Shown: in pieces, positions 31,303 through 42,500 of the stretch
How the letters are laid out: each line of letters begins with the position of its first letter
How positions within the stretch are numbered: the stretch's first letter is position 1
Notes under the pieces: generated by a model
Told to the model about the DNA's origin: nothing
Database searches by the model: none
Seen by the model: only the letters and a program-made list of their open reading frames with translations
NCBI GenBank assembly: GCA_009767595.1
Contig: VSDK01004339.1
Span: 463,257-527,256, forward strand
Reading direction: 5' to 3'
Origin: Symbiodinium kawagutii
Lineage: Eukaryota; Sar; Dinophyceae; Suessiales; Symbiodiniaceae
DNA: 64,000 nt
Made by a program: the position numbers and the translations under genes

Positions 31303-31414
31303 GAAGGACAAGAAGGCAGATCTGCCAGTGGAAGAGACGCCAGCGAATCCAGCTCCTGTGGAGGTCGAGCACAAGAGATTCTTCGGTTGGTTGGTCGGAC
31401 TGGCGATGGGATGA
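31303..31414 (+). CDS. Candidate terminal exon with hydrophobic tail
   Basis: After CTAAG: KDKKADLPVEETPANPAPVE, VEHKRFFGWLVGLAMG, stop. It has clear coding bias, with a Pro/Glu-rich stretch then a short hydrophobic end. The acceptor touches the end of a family A element. Confidence 0.6.
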
Positions 31415-31479
31415 CCATGTGCTCAGCTCAGGATGTTGGGTAAGCCATATGGACTTGTGCGAATATGTTGCTTACCATG

Positions 31480-31566
31480 AATAATGGGGGATGATAACTA
31501 AGAACGTGATGTAGGGAGTAGAATAATAGCGCATCAGGGGTACAGGGTATTGATCCACAGCCATAT
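31480..31566. mobile_element. Family B element fragment
   Basis: Right-hand part only: GGGGGATGATAACTAAGAAC, CAGGGGTACAGGGTATTGAT, CCACAGCC. Confidence 0.65.
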
Positions 31567-31649
31567 TTAGCGCTGAAATGAAATCAGCAAGCTTGGAAGA
31601 GCTCGAGCATTTAACATGTATGCACCGCTCTTGGTGTCTTACATGTCCA

Positions 31650-31875
31650 TGGTTGGTTGACAGTTGACTATATTCCTGTGGTTTGTCAAACACTGTTACC
31701 GTTGCGTATATAGTGAACTGTTGTTTTTTAACTGTTGTTACTAAGTGTTGTTCATAAACAGTTGTTATTAACTGTTGGTTCTTCAACTGTTGCTCACTAA
31801 ACTCTTGTTACGATGAACTGTTCGTAAAGAACTGTTGGAAACTGTTGGTTATATGAATTCTGTCTGAACTGTTGT
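31650..31875. repeat. AACTGTTG word repeats
   Basis: About ten scattered copies of AACTGTTGTT/AACTGTTGG. No gene. Confidence 0.8.
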
Positions 31876-31928
31876 TCATTGACTTCAGCAAGTGGTCGAG
31901 CGCACTTGACCTCTGACCTTCATGGCAG

Positions 31929-32021
31929 CTGCGCCAAGCTGAGCCCCCTGTGGTGGAAGAGTCGGAATCCGAAGTGGAGGCGCCTTCGTTCAGTGATCAG
32001 CTGCTAGGGGTGATGAGTTAG
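31929..32021 (+). CDS. Candidate terminal exon, acidic
   Basis: Acceptor TTCATGGCAG, then LRQAEPPVVEESESEVEAPS, FSDQLLGVMS, stop, or donor GG|GTGATG near 32008. Strong third-position GC. Confidence 0.55.
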   Translation: MRQAEPPVVEESESEVEAPSFSDQLLGVMS

Positions 32022-32131
32022 TTGTTGGTAGGGCACCAAATGGCAGGGAGATGCAGGGTGATGTTTTGATTATTGAAATTTATAATATTCAATGGATGTC
32101 GAGTTTGGCGTTTTTGCGATTCATTTTGTTT

Positions 32132-32269
32132 ATGGATGGATGGATGGATGGATCGATCGATCGATCGATCGATTGATTGACTGATTGATTGATTGATTGA
32201 TGGATTAATTGATTCATTTCTTCATTGCTTCATTGCTTCATTGATTGATTGATTGATTGATTGATTGAT
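32132..32269. repeat. Tetranucleotide array GATG/GATC/GATT
   Basis: Blocks of GGAT, then CGAT, then TGAT, interrupted by CATTGCTT. Confidence 0.95.
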
Positions 32270-32480
32270 ACTATGTACGATGAAATTATATTGCATCATA
32301 GAAGGACATAATCCACAATGTGCGAGGGTATAACAAGGAGATAGAGATGTTCAATACTGTTGATTTGCACTTGATGTTTTTTCCAATTGAGTCATATACT
32401 GTAATATGTGTTGTTGTGAACTGGCAGGTGGCAGCTGGCAGATGCTGGCAGCCATTGTCTCAATCCTAATGGTTGGATAT

Positions 32481-32554
32481 GGTGGTTTCTCAAAACCCCC
32501 AAATCATAGTAATAAACCAACCGTTTTTGGAGCTCCCAATTTTGAGAAACCACC
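32481..32554. mobile_element. Family A element (copy 6, short)
   Basis: A 74-bp internally deleted copy, GGTGGTTTCTCAAAACCCCC ... TTTTGAGAAACCACC, with exact ATAT duplication. Confidence 0.9.
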
Positions 32555-32603
32555 ATATAGCAAACTCATGCTAATTAGAATGTATTGTCATTGGGTTAGC
32601 TAG

Positions 32604-32776
32604 TCCAAGAATCACCCGGACCTCTTGGTGATTTTGAAGCGATCCACAGATATCCAGACTCTACCGAGGAAGAGAAAATGAAGCTCTTGGAAGACAAAAA
32701 CTCCAATCCTTCGTCGGTGGAGGACACACACCTCAGGCATCCTCAGGCTTACGTGACTCCAAGCAGCTTGTTGCAG
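32604..32776 (+). CDS. Candidate exon, charged
   Basis: After GGGTTAGCTAG: QESPGPLGDFEAIHRYPDST, EEEKMKLLEDKNSNPSSVED, THLRHPQAYVTPSSLLQ, donor CAG|GTTGCA. A 173-bp open frame with good composition. Unrecognised. Confidence 0.55.
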
Positions 32777-33052
32777 GTTGCACTGCTACCGATCTTTACT
32801 CCTACAGCTGTTCCATGGAAATCCTTGTTGGCCAATAATCAGAACCCATCCACAATAAGTGGATATAATCTGTTGGTAGTTGTCTCCCACTCTGGCTGGT
32901 CATAGTCTTGTCGGAGGTGGGCACTGTTCAGTGGTCGATAATTCGTAACGTTTTGGATGGTCGGATTTCAATCTGTGGTTCTTTATTTGCAATTTCCCTG
33001 GTGCTGTTTTTTGGATGTTGGTTGTTGGTTGTGGTTGTGGTTGTGATTGTAG

Positions 33053-33058
33053 GTGTGG

Positions 33059-33119
<61 letters not shown>

Positions 33120-33127
33120 CGTTGTGG

Positions 33128-33190
<63 letters not shown>
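33053..33190. repeat. TTG trinucleotide array
   Basis: TTG repeats with a GTCGTT variant block in the middle. Poly-Val/Leu/Gln frames here are artefacts. It sits just upstream of the acceptor at 33210. Confidence 0.97.
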
Positions 33191-33193
<3 letters not shown>

Positions 33194-33210
33194 GGTATTT
33201 CTTTCTGCAG

Positions 33211-33304
33211 GACAGCACTGAAATCCAGTCTTTGGACGATGATCATCGCAGCTCCGAAGCCGAGTCGGAAAGGAGTTCGTCCAAGAAGGCGGTTCCGTGC
33301 AGAA
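33211..33304 (+). CDS. Candidate exon, Ser/acidic
   Basis: Acceptor TTTCTTTCTGCAG, then DSTEIQSLDDDHRSSEAESE, RSSSKKAVPCRT, donor ACG|GTGGTG. Looks like a disordered region. Confidence 0.55.
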
Positions 33305-33396
33305 CGGTGGTGGTGCGTTCAACGGTTGTGGTGCCGTGGCACTTGGGAAAGGGGTAGGTGAAGGGACCTTTGATTGGGATGGGGCCCCCAAACCAG

Positions 33397-33598
33397 TGTG
33401 GAACCGCAACACTTGATTGAGCTGGTTGAGCACACGTGCCAAGATGTTGATGCAGAGAGACGCTTTCTCTGTCTGACTCTTCCATTTCCAAGAGGGGTTG
33501 GGATACGCAAAAGACGTCATAGTGTCATAGTGTCAGTATGTCATGACACCATTTCAGCATCAATATGGGCACCGCCTGACTTTGCTAATCGTGAGTGA
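33397..33598 (+). CDS. Candidate terminal exon
   Basis: After CAAACCAG: VEPQHLIELVEHTCQDVDAE, RRFLCLTLPFPRGVGIRKRR, SIWAPPDFANRE, stop. The first 100 bp are the most coding-like. Unrecognised. Confidence 0.5.
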
Positions 33599-34340
33599 AA
33601 CTACCTATGCAACAAGGCCCATCAAACATGTAGTCTTCACACCTGTCGAATCCTAGCGATATATGTTTCACAATTCTATAGTTGGTCGCGAGTCATGTCT
33701 TTGTGAGCAGTGTGGTCATTGGAGAGGACCACGACACGTGGTCACAGGATGTCATAAGTTTTTTGTGTGTTCAAGAAAACAGGTTGTTTTAAGATGTTAA
33801 AAGTTCCCGCAGTGTTGCTGCTTCTGCTGTCAGCTCACCCAAATGATGATGGATCGCCGAATTAAATGACTGGTCATATCAGAAGCCATAATTTTTGGTG
33901 GCCACTGCACAGCCAATTGGGCTTGACTTCACTTAGAGAGAGCTACCATGTCAAGTTGCTTACTTTTTATTTGTAGCTTTTTGCTTCCTTTGCAAACAGG
34001 ATGTAGCATAGCAAACCTTGAATGTGAGCTCTATTGTTCCTCCATGTCAGACCCAAGCTAATTGAGATATGTTAACTCCCACCACAGTATTACGACAGCA
34101 TGATGCCGCCGAGTTTGACTAGGAGTAACACGTGCGGGTGAGTGAACAACGTATCTATTGCTATTCGCCTAGCAGCGAGAAATCTCAAGATTGAATGGTG
34201 ATGGACCTGTGGTTTCAGCAACGATTACCACAAATATTTCCCTCAAAATAATACCCCCTTTCTTTCACATCCTCCTAAATAACCTCATATAGAGTTATTT
34301 GGCAGGATCCGATTGTTTTAAATTGACGCATTCCAGAAGA
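33599..34340. other. No supported gene
   Basis: AT-rich sequence without clear splice-bounded open frames. Confidence 0.35.
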
Positions 34341-34350
34341 AATTTGTGTA

Positions 34351-34660
34351 TTGCTAAATGAATTGGCTAATTGTTAAAGATAATTAAAACCAAAAATCCT
34401 CAACATTTGCATCATGAATTTAGTATTGCTAAATGAATTGGCTAATTGTTGGGGATAATTAATTAAAACGAGAACTCTTCAAAATCTGGATCATGAATTT
34501 AGTATTGATAAATGAATTGCCTAATTGTTAAGGATAACTAAAACCAGAAATAATCCACCATCTGGATCATGAGTTTAGTATTGCTAAATAATTTGCCTAT
34601 TTGTAAAAGATTATTTTAAAAAGATAGAGACCATCAGATGAAGATGCTTTATTTAGGGGG
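34351..34660. repeat. 75-79 bp tandem repeat, four copies
   Basis: Units start TTGCTAAATGAATTGGCTAA at 34351, 34426, 34505 and 34581, each ending in a CATCATGAATTTAGTA-like word. A fifth, separated piece lies at 34795-34850. Confidence 0.9.
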
Positions 34661-34972
34661 GTAAAAACACACATTTTATTTAGAGGATTTCAAGCTTCAA
34701 GACTACCCCCCTTCAGAGGTTGATGTTCTCAATCTCCGGATAGGACTTTAAATGAGGAATGGATCAATTGAGGGTTGAGAATTTTTTCGGACATCCAACA
34801 TCTGGATCATGAGTTTAGCATTTCTAAATGAATTGCCTAATTGTTAGATATAAATATATTTAGAACACATAAACAGGGTTCAGATTTTTTTCCCACCAAA
34901 TGTGGTTTCCCCAAAATTTTGGGCGTACTTTATTTAGGAGGGGATTATTATTGATAGGTTGACATTCTCCAG

Positions 34973-35063
34973 TCAATTGAGACGTGAAATGGAGCAAAAC
35001 CCGTGGATATCCATGGACCATGATGTCTGGCTGAGCTCGGGAGCAGTGGTGATGTCCAGCTGA
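34973..35063 (+). CDS. Candidate exon
   Basis: Acceptor CATTCTCCAG, then QLRREMEQNPWISMDHDVWL, SSGAVVMSS, stop, or a GTGATG donor at about 35049. Good coding bias. Confidence 0.45.
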
Positions 35064-35087
35064 ATGGCAGCACTGGCAGGCCCCCAG

Positions 35088-35197
35088 TGAGACGGTGGAG
35101 CCGCAACGGCCTCGGAGTGCTGGTAGGACCAGTTCTTCGTATCGGATGCTCCCAGAGCCCCAGGATGCCCCAAGATGCCCCAAGCATTTCTTACAAG
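35088..35197 (+). CDS. Candidate exon ending at a family C element
   Basis: Acceptor GCCCCCAG, then RRWSRNGLGVLVGPVLRIGC, SQSPRMPQDAPSISYK, phase 0 at donor AAG|GTGGGC. The donor lies inside the inverted repeat of the element at 35192. Confidence 0.5.
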
Positions 35198-35318
35198 GTG
35201 GGCCCCCCTAGTTATAACGTTGTTTATAAGGTCACTTAAGTATAGTTGTATCTACCATAACCGGGAGTTACCCTAGTTATAACCCAACGGCTATAGCTGG
35301 TGAACGGGGCCCACCTTG
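35194..35318. mobile_element. Family C inverted-repeat element, TA duplication
   Basis: CAAGGTGGGCCCC at the left and its exact inverse GGGGCCCACCTTG at the right, bounded by TA (35192-35193 and 35319-35320). Tc1/mariner-like ends. No coding capacity. Confidence 0.9.
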
Positions 35319-35596
35319 TATCCATTTTTTATATAATGATTACTACTTGTACGGAAAATAAAACATGTCAATGAAACCACCAACCAGTTGGTGTTGGACT
35401 ATTATTGTTTGAAACATGGAGCTTCCTGGATCTATGCTCTAGTGGCCTGGTGGCTCAGCCGCGTGAAATAGCTATGTTGATATTTTGGGTGCGCTCTTTT
35501 AAGTGTGACTCTCTTGGAAGCATGTCAGTATGGCCTGGTTGAGCAAGGACAGTAAATTTGCATAAATTTGCAAACACTGTTTCCAGACGTTTCCGG

Positions 35597-35700
35597 CATG
35601 GTATTTCTTGAAATCAGGGTGCCCCCTAATCATCCAATATTAGTCATTTGCAATAGTAAATCAACCAGTCTTAGGGTTCTCAATTTTTAGAAAAAAAATA
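35597..35700. mobile_element. Family A element (copy 7, decayed)
   Basis: GGTATTTCTTGAAATCAGGG ... CTCAATTTTTAGAAAAAA; internal CCCCCTAATCATCCAATATT matches other copies. Confidence 0.6.
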
Positions 35701-36065
35701 TGGCTGAATACCCTGTAAAACCCAAACATGGCTCTGGATGGCTTATACCCACTAACTTAGCTTTTGAGCTTTTTTGGGATATGATTGATTTACCATACAA
35801 CCACTAAAAATATATATTTTTAGCAAGGGATCTAGTTCAGCCACCAAGGGCTGAATACCCTGTACCCAACTGGCTGTTCACAGACATGACCCGTCACGGT
35901 TCCTCCAACTGTCCATCATGGCGAACTTGGATTGGCGACGAATCCGACGCATCCCAACGTCTGTCGTTCGAAATGGTTGGCTGATGGTTGGTGATTTTTA
36001 ACCATGGTTAGTAGTGGTTAATGATAGGGGATAATAAGCAACAATAAGGGTCAAACAACTACTGG

Positions 36066-36172
36066 CTGATGGTTTCAAACATTTCTTATTTTCCCCAGTA
36101 ATGATTGACAAATGGTTTGTTGACAAGCATATTTTTCAAAGCGGCTAAAACATGTTAAAACCACCAAGCAGT
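36066..36172. repeat. Dispersed repeat shared with 63611-63682
   Basis: ACATTTCTTATTTTCCCCAG followed by TAATGATTGACAAATGG recurs at 63628-63662 with few changes. Both precede AAACCACC. Confidence 0.65.
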
Positions 36173-36189
36173 TCTCTTCATGTTCCCAG

Positions 36190-36329
36190 CAGTTGCAATG
36201 GGCACCGACGGGCACCGAGGTCAGATTCCAACCCCAATGGTTGGATCGACTGTGGCCGAAGAAACTGGGCTGACCTCAAGGCGGGAGCCGGGCGCCGCTT
36301 GGGGCCATGGCAGATGCCGATCATTAAAG
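36190..36329 (+). CDS. Candidate exon
   Basis: Acceptor CATGTTCCCAG, then VAMGTDGHRGQIPTPMVGST, VAEETGLTSRREPGAAWGHG. The end is uncertain. GC-rich; other frames are also open. Confidence 0.4.
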
Positions 36330-36886
36330 TTTAAAACAAAGTCATAATTTACTAGTCAGAAATTCAGAAAACAGAATTTGTTCAGTTAGTGATATTGAGT
36401 AATAAAAGATTCCGCAAAATCAATGAGATTCAGAAAACAGCTGGACAGAACCTGTGCAAGGATGACGACAGAACCACAACTGCCGGAGATATTTGGAGGG
36501 AATTCATATGCTAGAGTAAATCCATATGTGGAAATCCATATGCCTGCAGGTAGGTACACTTGCGAAAATCCACATATGGGTGAGTGCCCCCGGGAGACAC
36601 CACCAGTGTCGGAACACTTGGTGTCCATTTGGATGTTCAATCATGATGTAGTGACCGGTGGCATCATTTTCAACATGTTGCCTTCCATTGGACTGGATCT
36701 CACAGATTGTCCCAAATTACTCATGATTAAGTTTTAAAAACCAGTCAAACTCTCCAGTAGTCAAGAGAAGTTGAGATTTCTAGAATTATTGCTTTATAGA
36801 TAAATACCGGAGAACATGTTGAACATGATGCTACTCAAGATATTCCAAATGCTCCGTGTTGTTAGCATATTCACCTACATTTACAT

Positions 36887-36987
36887 GGTGGTTTCTCAAA
36901 ATGGGGGTACCCCAAAAAATGGCTCGTTATTACTGTAAATGACTACTAGTGGATGATTTGGGGGTACCCCTATTTTGAGAAACAGCC
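36887..36987. mobile_element. Family A element (copy 8)
   Basis: GGTGGTTTCTCAAAATGGGG ... CTATTTTGAGAAACAGCC with exact ACAT duplication; interior inverted relative to copies 2 and 10. Confidence 0.9.
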
Positions 36988-37007
36988 ACATGTAAAATCA
37001 CCAGCAG

Positions 37008-37161
37008 TTCTTTCGGTGAATCGACCAGCACCAGCTGTATCGAGACCAAGCGCATCCGCCCCAGGACACCTGGATCGCTTCCAAACGCGATACTATCCCG
37101 ACTCGCTCCGTACCTCGGGTACTGCCAGAGGCACCGCTCCGTGGAGTCGTTGCTGAGATGA
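37008..37161 (+). CDS. Candidate terminal exon
   Basis: After ACCAGCAG, 20 bp beyond a family A element: SFGESTSTSCIETKRIRPRT, PGSLPNAILSRLAPYLGYCQ, RHRSVESLLR, stop. Very GC-rich third positions. A donor G|GTACTG is possible near 37119. Confidence 0.5.
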
Positions 37162-37195
37162 AAACTGGAGAAATCATTGAGATGTATAATGATGT

Positions 37196-37307
37196 GGCCA
37201 TGGGTCAATATTAACCATCAATAATGGCTTATAATGACCAACCAAATCATAGGGAAAACAATGGTTACAATAGGGGAACCAGGGGTACGGGGTTTTGACC
37301 CATAGCC
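37196..37307. mobile_element. Family B element
   Basis: GGCCATGGGTCAATATTAAC ... GGTTTTGACCCATAGCC with exact ATGT duplication. Confidence 0.9.
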
Positions 37308-37311
37308 ATGT

Positions 37312-38374
37312 AACTGATCAGTAATGATTAATTATTGTAATTATTACATAAGAGTATTTTTCCAAGCAATGAGCTTCGGAGACCCAACATGGCTGGAGAA
37401 AAGGAGAACATCTGCCATGGTGATTCATGAACCTGGCACCGGAATTGTCCATTTTACGTTACCAGAGCATCAGAAATTGAACGAACAATTACTTTCTTAG
37501 AAAGAGGCCTACAAAGCGGAATATCCTGCATGAACTGTTGTTTTAGTTGGTTTACTAAGTGGCCTTCGATGTTTTCAAAGTTTGGGGCTTTCCTGATAAA
37601 TCCTGAACATCACTAATCACATGGGATTCTTAAGTAAAAAGCAATGACTGGGTGTATTGTACAAGAACTGCGGCCACATAGAGCACACATTTCCCCATGC
37701 ATCCCAATCCCATGATGGTGATAACAAGCAGCCAATCTCTCTAGACTCTTGGATTTTAATCGTGCATGTTTGACCTAGCAACTGCAATTCCTGTGTTTCT
37801 ACATGAAACATTTTTTAACTTCCATTGCTAGGTTTATCTACCAGAGGGCAATGGTTGCGGAGTACCAACGGAGAGCATGAGTCAGATCCACATGTCACGA
37901 GAACTAGATAGTTCACCGCTCGACTCAGTCAGTGATTGTTTCAGAATGTTCAGTGCAAGTGCATGATTTTGACCGCAATGTCATTTCAACTTGTTGCGAA
38001 AGTTTGCATACCGTTATATCGTATGATATGTATGAACATGTACAAACACAAATGCATTAGTGTGTACCCATATATGTACTTCTATATACGCATCTATGGA
38101 CAGATGTCGTAATATGTATGCAGTAAACATTGATAATTAACAATAATTAATTAATAATAATAAGTAGAAATTAACAATAATGCATAAACATTTGTAATCA
38201 GTAAACATGAATAATTGATGACTATTTATAATGCTGGACATTTGATAAGAATGAATGATAATTCGTAATTAATCACTAAACGTTAATAATTGAATAATTG
38301 ATTATCAAATTAGATTGCACATCAATTGAATAGAATACTTGGTAATCAGTGCATATCAATTGTAAGCATTGTCA
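37312..38374. other. No supported gene
   Basis: AT-rich sequence with AATTAATAATAATAAG-type words at 38130-38300. I see nothing coding. Confidence 0.4.
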
Positions 38375-38377
38375 AAT

Positions 38378-38613
38378 GGCAGTGGGTCAAAACCCCGTAC
38401 CCCTGGCTCCCCTATCATTAACCATTGTTTTCCCTGTTATTGTTGGTGGAAATCCCCCATGAAAGTTGGTTGGTTAACTGCTTGACCCATAGCCATATAG
38501 TTGGTATATCCCTCACTATTGTTAGCTATCATCCCCTATTATTAACCATTGGTTTCCCTATTATTGGTTGGTCATTATAAGCCATTATTGATGGTTAATA
38601 TCGATCCATAGCC
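38378..38613. mobile_element. Two family B elements head to tail
   Basis: First copy 38378-38494 (GGCAGTGGGTCAAAACCCCG ... GCTTGACCCATAGCC), then a partial second to 38613 ending GATCCATAGCC. The same pair recurs at 39317-39544. Confidence 0.8.
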
Positions 38614-38654
38614 AAATGTCAACGACTCGAACTGTTGATGGCACACCGTTGCGG

Positions 38655-38836
38655 TTCAGGCCAAGTGCCGGCCAGCAGTGCCTGCCACGGCCGCGGCGCT
38701 GGGACCTGCGCTGGGTATCAGCGCCACGAAGACGAATCGTGGTGGACAGGCGGTCGCGGCGCGACGGGCTCGTGGCAGCCCCCACACGTCCCGCGACTCC
38801 TGGGGACGGTGACCACGAGCCATTCAGGTTACTGTT
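38655..38836 (+). CDS. Candidate exon, very GC-rich, frame uncertain
   Basis: After TGCGGTTCAG all three frames are open. Options include AKCRPAVPATAAALGPALGI and RPSAGQQCLPRPRRWDLRWV. GC content argues for an exon. Confidence 0.35.
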
Positions 38837-39316
38837 GATCAGTGGTAAGCCACGTTTCTCAGCAGCAATCATAGCTATTCTTGAATGGTATGAATGAATG
38901 ATAGCATATGATGGCTCTGCTTTTTATAAGTGTTGATTATTATTATGAACGATGAACTATTGCATAGCTACCAGCAGCTATTAGCTATTCAAAACACCGT
39001 GTTAACTACTGTGTGCCGTGAACTTGTATTATTAACCATTATCCACCTCTAACCAGTATCCCAGATGTGTAGCCATGACATAGTTTGGTACATCCATACA
39101 TACATTCACACTGTTGTATTCGGTTTGCAAATGGTTACTGTCATCACAAGTCATTGTTGACTATGATCAACCATCATGATCGGCGATCAATTAGCATTCT
39201 TGAGCATCATTGTCACTCATTCTCAAACATTAATCCTTGTTGTCAAGCATGTGCAAAGGATAGCAATTTTGCAACCAATCCCTATCATCAACAAACACTT
39301 CACTGAGCCATTAATT

Positions 39317-39544
39317 GGCTATAGGACAGTTCACCCTGTACACTTGGTTCCCCCATCATTCACCGGCTTGTGTTCCCTATTGCCGTTGGTGATCCCATGA
39401 AAGTTGGTTGATGAACTGCTTGACCCATAGCCATATAAAGCTGGTATATCCTCTATCAAGTATCTATTATTGTTGGTTGTTATCTCCTAGTCTTTATCAT
39501 TAACCATTGGTTGGTTGATTAGCTGCTTGACCTATAGCCAAATG
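39317..39544. mobile_element. Second head-to-tail family B pair
   Basis: 39317-39432 plus a partial copy to 39544. Same order and same right flank AAATGTCA as the pair at 38378, so the composite was duplicated as a unit. Confidence 0.75.
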
Positions 39545-39589
39545 TCACCACGAACACATTAAAAAAACACCCTCCATCCATCAATAATT

Positions 39590-40290
39590 TCGGAGCTCAG
39601 CATCGCAGTTACCGCCACAGTTCACCATGAACCAGCCATCACCAAGCATCACCATGAACCGCATGTTTCATTATGGTTTGTGATGTTTGGTGATGGCTGG
39701 TGAACCATGGTGATTATGGTTTCCTTCTTCATGGTGAAAATGAATGAATGGTGAACAATGATTTCACCAACCATCACCATTTATCATTGTTCACTATTCT
39801 TCACCATTCTGCACTATCAACAACCAACTTACAATCACTACGCTATTTGTTTCACATTTGTTCACGATTCTCCACCATGAACCACAAGCGATCACCAGCA
39901 TTCACCACGACCATGGACCATTCACCAGCTTGCTGGATCACCAATGGATTCATCACCGACCATTCACCAGCATCAGTGGACCATTCACCAGCTCACCATG
40001 TAGTGTTCATGGATCACTGGATCACCATTCACCATGGATCACCAACCAGCTGGTCAATAGTGGTAATGCTGACTAGATGATAATTCACCACGGATCACCA
40101 ATCGTGGCTATATCACCAATGGAGTCATCACGACCATGGACCATTCACATTCACCAGCTTTTCAATCAGCCAATCTTCACCAGCTTGCCAATCAGTAATC
40201 ATCTCACCAATATCAACCACTATTCAACGAACCAATTGTTGCCCATCTTAGTGAGCTATTCTAGCATTCACATGCATTCCCTTGAATTAG
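39590..40290. repeat. TTCACCA/CATCACCA word array
   Basis: Dozens of degenerate ATTCACCAG and ATCACCATG words on the + strand, ending just before a GC-rich exon island. Open frames here are repeat artefacts. Confidence 0.8.
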
Positions 40291-40342
40291 TGGACGCTTC
40301 ATCATGCCTGCCACTCAGCCCACCATCGATCACCATCGCTAG

Positions 40343-40462
40343 GCCCGGCCTGTGGATCGTGTGGCCCCACCGCGTGCGCGGCGAGAGGCGCCCTGGGCGC
40401 CAAAGGAGGCGAGAATGTTGCCATGGGAACCGTGGTGGATGGCTGGTTGCGATGCTTTCAGG
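40343..40462 (+). CDS. Candidate exon
   Basis: After ATCGCTAG: PACGSCGPTACAARGALGAK, GGENVAMGTVVDGWLRCFQ, donor G|GTGATC. An alternative frame (VDRVAPPRARREAPWAPKEA) is also open. Confidence 0.45.
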
Positions 40463-40770
40463 GTGATCTTCGGGTTATTTGATGGTTGTAGTTGTTTGAG
40501 GCTTGTTTCAGGGTTGTTTGGTGCTTGTTTCAGAGTTGTTTGATGCTTGTTTCAGGGTTTTTTGGTGGTTACTTGATGTTGAACAGTTTGTTGGGGATGT
40601 TTCATGCTTGTTCTTTTGGCTACGTGATTTACACTTAATTGATGACAAAGCGATGACTAATGATGAATGATGGTTAGTGATTAATAGTGGCTAATTGCTG
40701 TTCAGCTAGTGATGATTGGTCAATATTTGTAGGTGATGGTTGATGGATTTTTGACAATGATTCTTAGGTG
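40463..40770. repeat. GGCTTGTTTCAGGGTTGTTTG repeats, then TGGTT-rich
   Basis: Three to four copies of a roughly 30-bp unit, then dense GATGGTTAGTG words: the 5' half of an intron. Confidence 0.75.
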
Positions 40771-41831
40771 TTATATAAGGTTAGGTTAAACAGGCTTAAT
40801 GATTGGGAAATCAATGGTCAAAAGAGCTGTTTTGCAAATGTGGGTCGTGGTGGCTTTTATTGGGATACTTTCTTTGGGTGGTGTATGTTAATATCCTACA
40901 AAGGTACCCAGGATATTGTGGGTCAGAGGTCCACTGCTAATTTGATTCGCGATTAACTGTGAAAGACAGATTGACTTTTGGGTCAATTGCACAAGCGGGA
41001 ACCCTCATCAGTGATGGTGAAACTGAACATAGCTCATTTGAAAGAACGGTGCAAGATGCAGGAAGGATGGATGAAGACTAGCAATCTTCGTAAGCTGCAG
41101 CAATCGGGAGTGTGAAACGTACAGCACTTTTGTGAAGTCAATGACATTGAAATAGCATTTACGACGTAATTGCCTTTGGTCTGTGATCATAAACTTATGA
41201 TTCGTACTCATTTGATTTCTCGTTATGTTGCACTACACTACACACCGAGGTCACCATTTTCAATATACCCTCTTCTCGTGTATGTTCAGTACCATCCCAA
41301 GTCGGCTCTTTCCATTGCTAGTGGTTCATATTCGGATAATCATTACAACTAACTACTTAGTGGCTGATACTGGTCAATAGTGGTTATTAATAGTGGTTAA
41401 ATTGGTCAATAGTGGTTCAGAGTGGTTAGTATATCATGCTTGATTATTAACATTTTTAAAGGACATAAAGATGTTTGATTAATTGTATTGATTTATTGCA
41501 AAGGTTCATTCGACTGGTTTATCATACTATTATACTTATTAATCATGATGGGTATAACATAGAGCTCGAGTTGTTATAAGGAACATGTAGACACCATACT
41601 AACCATTTCTATCGTACAACCATTTACAACCACACTTAACCATACTTAAGTATACTTCAGCTATACTCCAGGTCAATCCCATGCTTATTGGTCAACGATC
41701 TCAAAATCATATACCAATATCAACCATCTACCTGTATACATATTATGATGTAACATATGATATCCTATAGATAGTTGATATACTGCTGTTGGTTTATAGT
41801 AGTACTTGGATATAATACATTTTGCCACCAG

Positions 41832-42010
41832 GACACGTTGCCGGTCGAATCCTCACCCCACGACCTGGGCCGAGGGTGACCCCCCACAATCCCCCACCGA
41901 CACCACGCCGACCGCAGGCGGCTGCACCTCGCCAGCGCCCGTGCAACTACGCAGAGGCGCCAGCCATCCAAGGCTGTGCCAAGCCATGGTCGTGGTACCC
42001 CTGGTCGTCA
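41832..42010 (+). CDS. Candidate exon, Pro/Thr-rich
   Basis: After TGCCACCAG: TRCRSNPHPTTWAEGDPPQS, PTDTTPTAGGCTSPAPVQLR, RGASHPRLCQAMVVVPLVVN. About three-quarters of third positions are G/C. The 3' end is uncertain. Confidence 0.45.
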
Positions 42011-42500
42011 ACCAATGGTCTCCATTTGTAAAATGTTCGATTTGCAAACTGGTGGGCCCCATTGGTTACCCGTCATGGCTTGGCATATAGCCATTTTCTA
42101 GACAGGTAATGAAGAACTTGATCCATTTCTTTGATTCGAGTAATCACCTTTCCAGTTCTATACTAGTTGTTGGCAGCATTTAGCAGTATCACTGAAAGGT
42201 AATTTCTAGTATCGGTTCTATTGAAAATATGTTTCCTGCTAAGCTAGTGTTTGGTGGAATGACACCTGCAGCTATCCAACGCTTTCTATCCTCAAGTGAA
42301 ATTTTGGGTCTAAGAGGATGAAGTGAAGTCATAGATATATAGATATAGTTATATAGCTAATATCAGTCGATATGATCCATTATCACTTATAGTGGTGATA
42401 TTGACATACATTTATAGATATATTTACCCATGTAAATATAGTAATATAATATGTATCATTATCATTTGCTATATCCCCTACCTTTCGGTCAATTCATGGT

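Noticed and set aside
32900..33520. Long frames with poly-Gln, poly-Val, poly-Thr or poly-Asn
   Set aside because: Produced by the TTG array; only the part after 33210 on + looks coding.
34860..35187. Minus-strand frames of 79-107 residues
   Set aside because: They mirror two GC-rich + exons with proper acceptors and extend into a family C element.
38378..39544. CRISPR-like array
   Set aside because: The repeats are 110-bp inverted-repeat elements, not short direct repeats with spacers, and the sequence is eukaryotic.
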